DNA from: Ascarosepion bandense
Taxonomy: Eukaryota > Mollusca > Cephalopoda > Sepiida > Sepiidae
NCBI GenBank assembly: GCA_037127315.1
Contig: JBBBDQ010001270.1
Location: 1,713,501 to 1,777,500, forward strand
Length of the DNA: 64,000 nucleotides
Direction: 5' to 3'
Made by a program: the position numbers and the translations under genes. Positions 60,479 to 64,000 of this stretch are shown here, in pieces. Each line of letters begins with the position of its first letter. The first letter of the stretch is position 1. The notes under the pieces are model-generated. The model made no database searches. It was given only the letters and a program-made list of their open reading frames with translations, and was not told where the DNA came from.

Positions 60479-60490
<12 letters not shown>
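60298..60490 (-). mobile_element. Short Helitron-like non-autonomous element
   Basis: On the minus strand it starts in the GGGAAGATGTTTGTGTG boundary, passes TTTATCCGATTCTCACCAAA, and ends CCCGAGCAACGCCGAGC followed by TATACTGCTAGT. An end in CTAG before T is what Helitrons show, but no clear subterminal hairpin was found. Its first half matches the right end of the element at 57,130-57,260. Confidence 0.4.
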
Positions 60491-60526
<36 letters not shown>

Positions 60527-60529
<3 letters not shown>

Positions 60530-60855
60530 CGATTTTCTGCACTACTGTAAGAACTGCAACCTTGAAACTTCTGAATATTGTTGCTTATGTGTTTGTCTAT
60601 GAGTGTATCAAATTTGATTAAAATCGGACCACTCCTTCTATAACCCGATTTTTCGATTATCAATTTTCGATATTTATCGGGGGTAACTCGACACAAAACC
60701 GAGCTAAGAACACTTGCAGACTCTTATAGTACAACTGTGTAAATTTTCAAGAAAATTGGTTCAGCCCTTTCGGAGTCTATAGGTAACGTACACACACACA
60801 GACACACACACAGACACACACACTGACAAAGTTCCATTTATAAATAAGTTTAGCA
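60527..60855 (-). mobile_element. Inverted copy of the left part of the 54,104 element
   Basis: The reverse complement of this stretch gives the same ordered blocks: CTATAGACTCCGAAA, TTCTTAGCTCGGTTTTG, AAAATCGATAATTATCG-like and CTATAGAAGGAGTGGTCC. It is bounded by CA/GA-rich repeats at 60,790-60,830. Confidence 0.7.
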
Positions 60856-60905
60856 TTTTTTCTTTTTTGTTTCTATTTTTGGAAAAATTCTCTGATCGAC
60901 TTTTT

Positions 60906-61209
60906 AGTCAGTCAGTTAAGTGCCATACGTGTTAGACTCTTTGGGCGATCATGCCTCGAAACAGACATGACTGACTGGGCAGAAGATTATCCCGCATTTG
61001 GTTGCCATTACTTTCTGCGGCAGACTAGTTGACAGCCAAGGCTATAGAACCCAATCTTCCCTGTTATTTAACCTATAACTAGATGAAAGAGACGGATTAA
61101 TACCTTTTCCTAGGGTATTTGTGCGTAAGTGAATTCAAGGAATCCAACTGGAATTCGAACTTGGCTTCCCGATTTGTAGCTCCGAGCCGATATTCACTGC
61201 ACCATAATG
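60906..61209 (-). mobile_element. tRNA-derived SINE, reverse copy
   Basis: Full-length reverse of the SINE at 37,471-37,750. On the minus strand it has A-box-like TGGTGCAGTGAATATCGG, B-box-like GTTCGAATTCCAG, the CCGCAGAAAGTAATGG block, and the end AAGTGCC-like/TTAACTGACTGAC. The first bases of the A box are slightly changed. No 5S head is attached. Confidence 0.85.
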
Positions 61210-61262
61210 AACGTTTCGAAATCATAGAAAATTCTTAATAATAATAATAATATTAATAATAA

Positions 61263-62470
61263 TAACAAACACTGGTATGATTATCACCCAGCACCGGTTA
61301 CAGAAATAGAAGATGTCACCATTCTATGGGCTTACACCATCTACCTAGACAGAAAAATTGAAGCAAACTGGCCGGACATTATTGCTAAAAACCAGAAAGA
61401 AAAAAAACTTGCCTATTGATTGATATGGCTTGTCCAGCGGAGTGTCACATAGCAACCAAGGAATTCGAAAAACAGTCAAAATATAAAGGCCTGGAAAATT
61501 GAAATAGAAAAAATGTGGGAATTGAAAACAAGAGTCGTGCCAGTGATAGTAGGTGCACTTGGAATGATAAAAAATGGAAGAAAACAACACATTGAAAGAA
61601 TCCCTGGAAACCCCAGCTTAAGAGATATATAAAAATGTTTTGGTAAGTACAGCCCACACACTAAGGAGAACTTTGTCTATGTAACGCTAAGGGATGTTAG
61701 GGGTGACAGAAAAAAAAAACATGAAATGGAGCCATTACAACACACCACTACCTGTCTTAGGTCTCCCCGCAGACTTGGCAGGTAGTGCGACCATAGCAGA
61801 AATCGAAATAGACCACCTAATCTCAGGCTGTTCTGTGCTTGCCTCAAATGAATATAAAAATCGCCATGATAGAGTCGGGCAATATTTACATTGGACAATG
61901 TGCAAACATTATGGAAAAACTGTAAACAAACACTGGTATGAACATCACCCAGCACCGGTTAGAGAAATAGAAGATGTAACCATTCTATGGGATTACACCA
62001 TCCACACAGACAGAAAAATTGAAGCAAACAGGCCAGACATTATTGTTAAAAACCAGAAAGAGAAAACTTGTCTATTAATTGATATGGCTTGTCCAGCGGA
62101 TTGTAACATAGCAATCCAAGGAATTTGAAAAACTGTCAAAATATAAAGACCTGGAAATTGAAATAGAATAAATGTGTGAATTGAAAACAAGAGTTGTGCC
62201 AGTGATAGTAGGTGCACTTGGAATGATAAAAAATGGAACAAAGCAACACATTGAAAGAATCCCTGGAAACCCCAGCTTAAGAGATATACAAAAAAATTGT
62301 CTTATTAAGTACAGCCCACACACTAAGGAGAACTTTGTCTATGTAATGCTAGGGATGATAGGGAAGATAGAAAAACATGAAATGGAGCCATAACAACACG
62401 CCACGACCTGCCTTAGGTCTCCCCGCAGACTTGGTTGGTAGTGAGACCAAAGCAGAAATCGAAATATGAT
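61263..62470 (+). pseudogene. Two head-to-tail 3' ends of a CCHC/PD-(D/E)xK-type retrotransposon
   Basis: The same sequence occurs twice with a 660-bp period (CAAACACTGGTATGA at 61,266 and 61,926). The longest frame (61,694-62,128) has DHLISGC (end of the CCHC finger), RHDRVGQYLHW, WYEHHPAPV, an ANRPDIIV...LLIDMACP stretch that fits the PD and D/E of a restriction-like endonuclease, then frameshifts. VVPVIVGALGMIKNG and IPGNPSLRDIQKN follow in another frame. RT is absent. Related to 44,840-45,545. A (TAA)n run precedes the first copy. Shadow frames on the minus strand are ignored. Confidence 0.75.
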
Positions 62471-63950
62471 GAAAAATGACATAATAATAAAAACATTCTC
62501 AGAAAGTCTTATTCAATGTGATCTAAAAAATTGTCATTGTCCTTATTATACCGTTAATATTTATATTTAATGTTGACATCCTTTTTATAATGTTTTTGTT
62601 ATATTACAGCCAATGTATTGTTCGGTTCCTTTAGTTGCATGTCTAATGGGATTCGCAAAGACAACCTCTTATCAGTAATTCTTGACTTAGATATCGGAAA
62701 CTCTTGCAAACAGAATCAATTAAAAAGAAAATGAAAGGAAAAATTTGTGAAGAAAATGTTCGGCTAGATATCTATATATAGATATATATATATATAGCTA
62801 GATAATATATCGCTTATTTTCATGATGCATTTACTAGCATGTCGATTCATTCAGATTTAGATTTGTTTTCTTTTTGGTCTAATAAAAACAAAAAAAAAAC
62901 TGAAATTGCTGGAAGGAATCTCTGTTACAGTGATCCAAAACTGTACACTTTATGACAGTCGAAGAATTCGTAGAAAGACAGAAAGAAAATGAAAATAAAA
63001 GAATTGATTAGTCTGAGAACGCAAGGCGAATATCAATAAAGGCTTCTCTTAGAATTTCAAAGTATATATAGAAATCCAAGGGGAGCAATGGCCGAAACTT
63101 TTCAGATAAATCCGAAATGGACGAGACTATTAGTTTGAGACGAGCGCTGGATGTTGATGATGACTCGTTTCATAATTTTAAACAAAGGCCAAAAAACGCA
63201 TCAGCCCAAATGTTGCGATGAAAGTCAAAAAAGATTGAAATATTAGTCCGAACAACTTGTAAACCGCTAACAATTTTTTTTCTTAATAATATTTTCGGTT
63301 GTTTCTTTCGAGAGAAGGGATAATGTGGAATGGACAATTGTACAGATGCTACAATCTAATTCGAAATATTTAATCTATTTTCTATTTAATAATTCACAAA
63401 GCAAATGGTACAGGAACTATGTAGTAATCTTCTCATCGATTGGTCATTTTGGTTGGGATGAATATACAAGCAAAAAAAGAAAAAAACTACTTTTTACGCC
63501 TCTTTCGGAAAGAGAGTTACATAAGATTTGTGCCCGTTTTTACGTTCATGCAGACAAACATGGATATTTACACACGAAATTTAGGGTGTAAACTATGAAA
63601 ACCATTTTTATTGGAGTTTTTGCCAGCTCATATGTGATTCATTATTTAATGGTATTCGACAAGTTATGGATAATATATATACATTCAAGCATGTTCGGTT
63701 GAATACTTTTTACAAATTATTATGGGTATTTCTTATTCTGACCCTTCCGAATTCTTCCCTGATCGACTTCTTAATGTTGATATTAAATTTATAAAAGAAA
63801 TCACCGTAATGAAAAAAAAAACAAAAAACAAGAAAAACCACGGCGACTTCCATAATGAATTTAATCTCAGTACGAAGAAGTCGATCAGAGAATTCGAGAG
63901 GATTACAATTAGAATAAATGCACATAATGTACTTGAATGGAAATATGCTG
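62471..63950. other. No gene recognised; AT-rich
   Basis: Contains an open frame of 88 codons (63,325-63,591; contains SERELHKICARFYVHADKHG) with no known motif, and a short inverted pair GATCGACTTCTT...AAGAAGTCGATC (63,761-63,893). No splice-supported exon can be argued. Ends in an (AT)n run that reaches the window edge. Confidence 0.4.
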
Positions 63951-63951
63951 C

Positions 63952-63952
<1 letters not shown>

Positions 63953-64000
<48 letters not shown>
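63953..64000. repeat. (AT)n microsatellite at window end
   Basis: Uninterrupted AT/TA dinucleotides up to the last base; its true length is unknown because the window stops here. Confidence 0.95.

Noticed and set aside
61345..62323. Minus-strand Phe-rich frames
   Set aside because: Shadows of the plus-strand retrotransposon ends; the same shadow recurs in both tandem copies.

Overview
The window looks like repeat-dense animal DNA, most likely from a cephalopod such as an octopus. This rests on AT-rich sequence with many (AT)n runs, tRNA-derived SINEs, many 5'-truncated non-LTR retrotransposon tails, and mariner/Tc1/piggyBac-type remnants. There are no bacterial-style genes. The species call is an inference; no database was consulted. 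I found no intact host protein-coding gene: every recognisable coding stretch is a broken transposon piece.

Layout. 1-7,900: mixed repeats. These include an 18-bp minisatellite cut by the window edge and a cluster (about 1,461-2,345) of tRNA-like SINE units that carry a type I hammerhead ribozyme. They also include a degraded 5S/tRNA chimeric SINE, several fold-back repeats, eight copies of a 39-bp minisatellite, and a broken reverse transcriptase. 7,897-33,309: one enormous tandem array of a 34-bp unit (about 25.4 kb, roughly 750 units), with an EcoRI site in each unit, higher-order duplications and indel-rich stretches. 33,310-40,670: AT-rich sequence with a 190-bp-arm hairpin, a mariner transposase pseudogene between inverted arms, two diverged copies of a 1.5-kb repeat (one with an extra palindrome), and a tRNA-derived SINE. 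40,670-54,060: many 3' tails of one jockey-like non-LTR family in both orientations, fragments of a second family with a CCHC finger and PD-(D/E)xK-like end, an endonuclease-RT (RTE-like) remnant, and a clear 5S rRNA-like sequence that heads a second copy of the chimeric SINE. 54,060-64,000: Helitron-like or simple-repeat-flanked elements, a Tc1-type MITE, two piggyBac-type MITEs around a GATA microsatellite, another SINE, and a head-to-tail pair of retrotransposon ends.

How it works together. Nothing here forms a host pathway. The elements show non-autonomous parasites (SINEs, MITEs, fold-backs) next to dead copies of the families that could have mobilised them. The most notable item is the hammerhead-bearing tRNA-like SINE: four copies, two with a complete canonical core, one with compensatory stem changes and one with a deletion. 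Its unit runs from one ribozyme cleavage position to the next (296 nt), which is the layout of retrozymes and of the schistosome hammerhead SINE-like repeats. The 5S/tRNA chimeric SINE is the second notable item.
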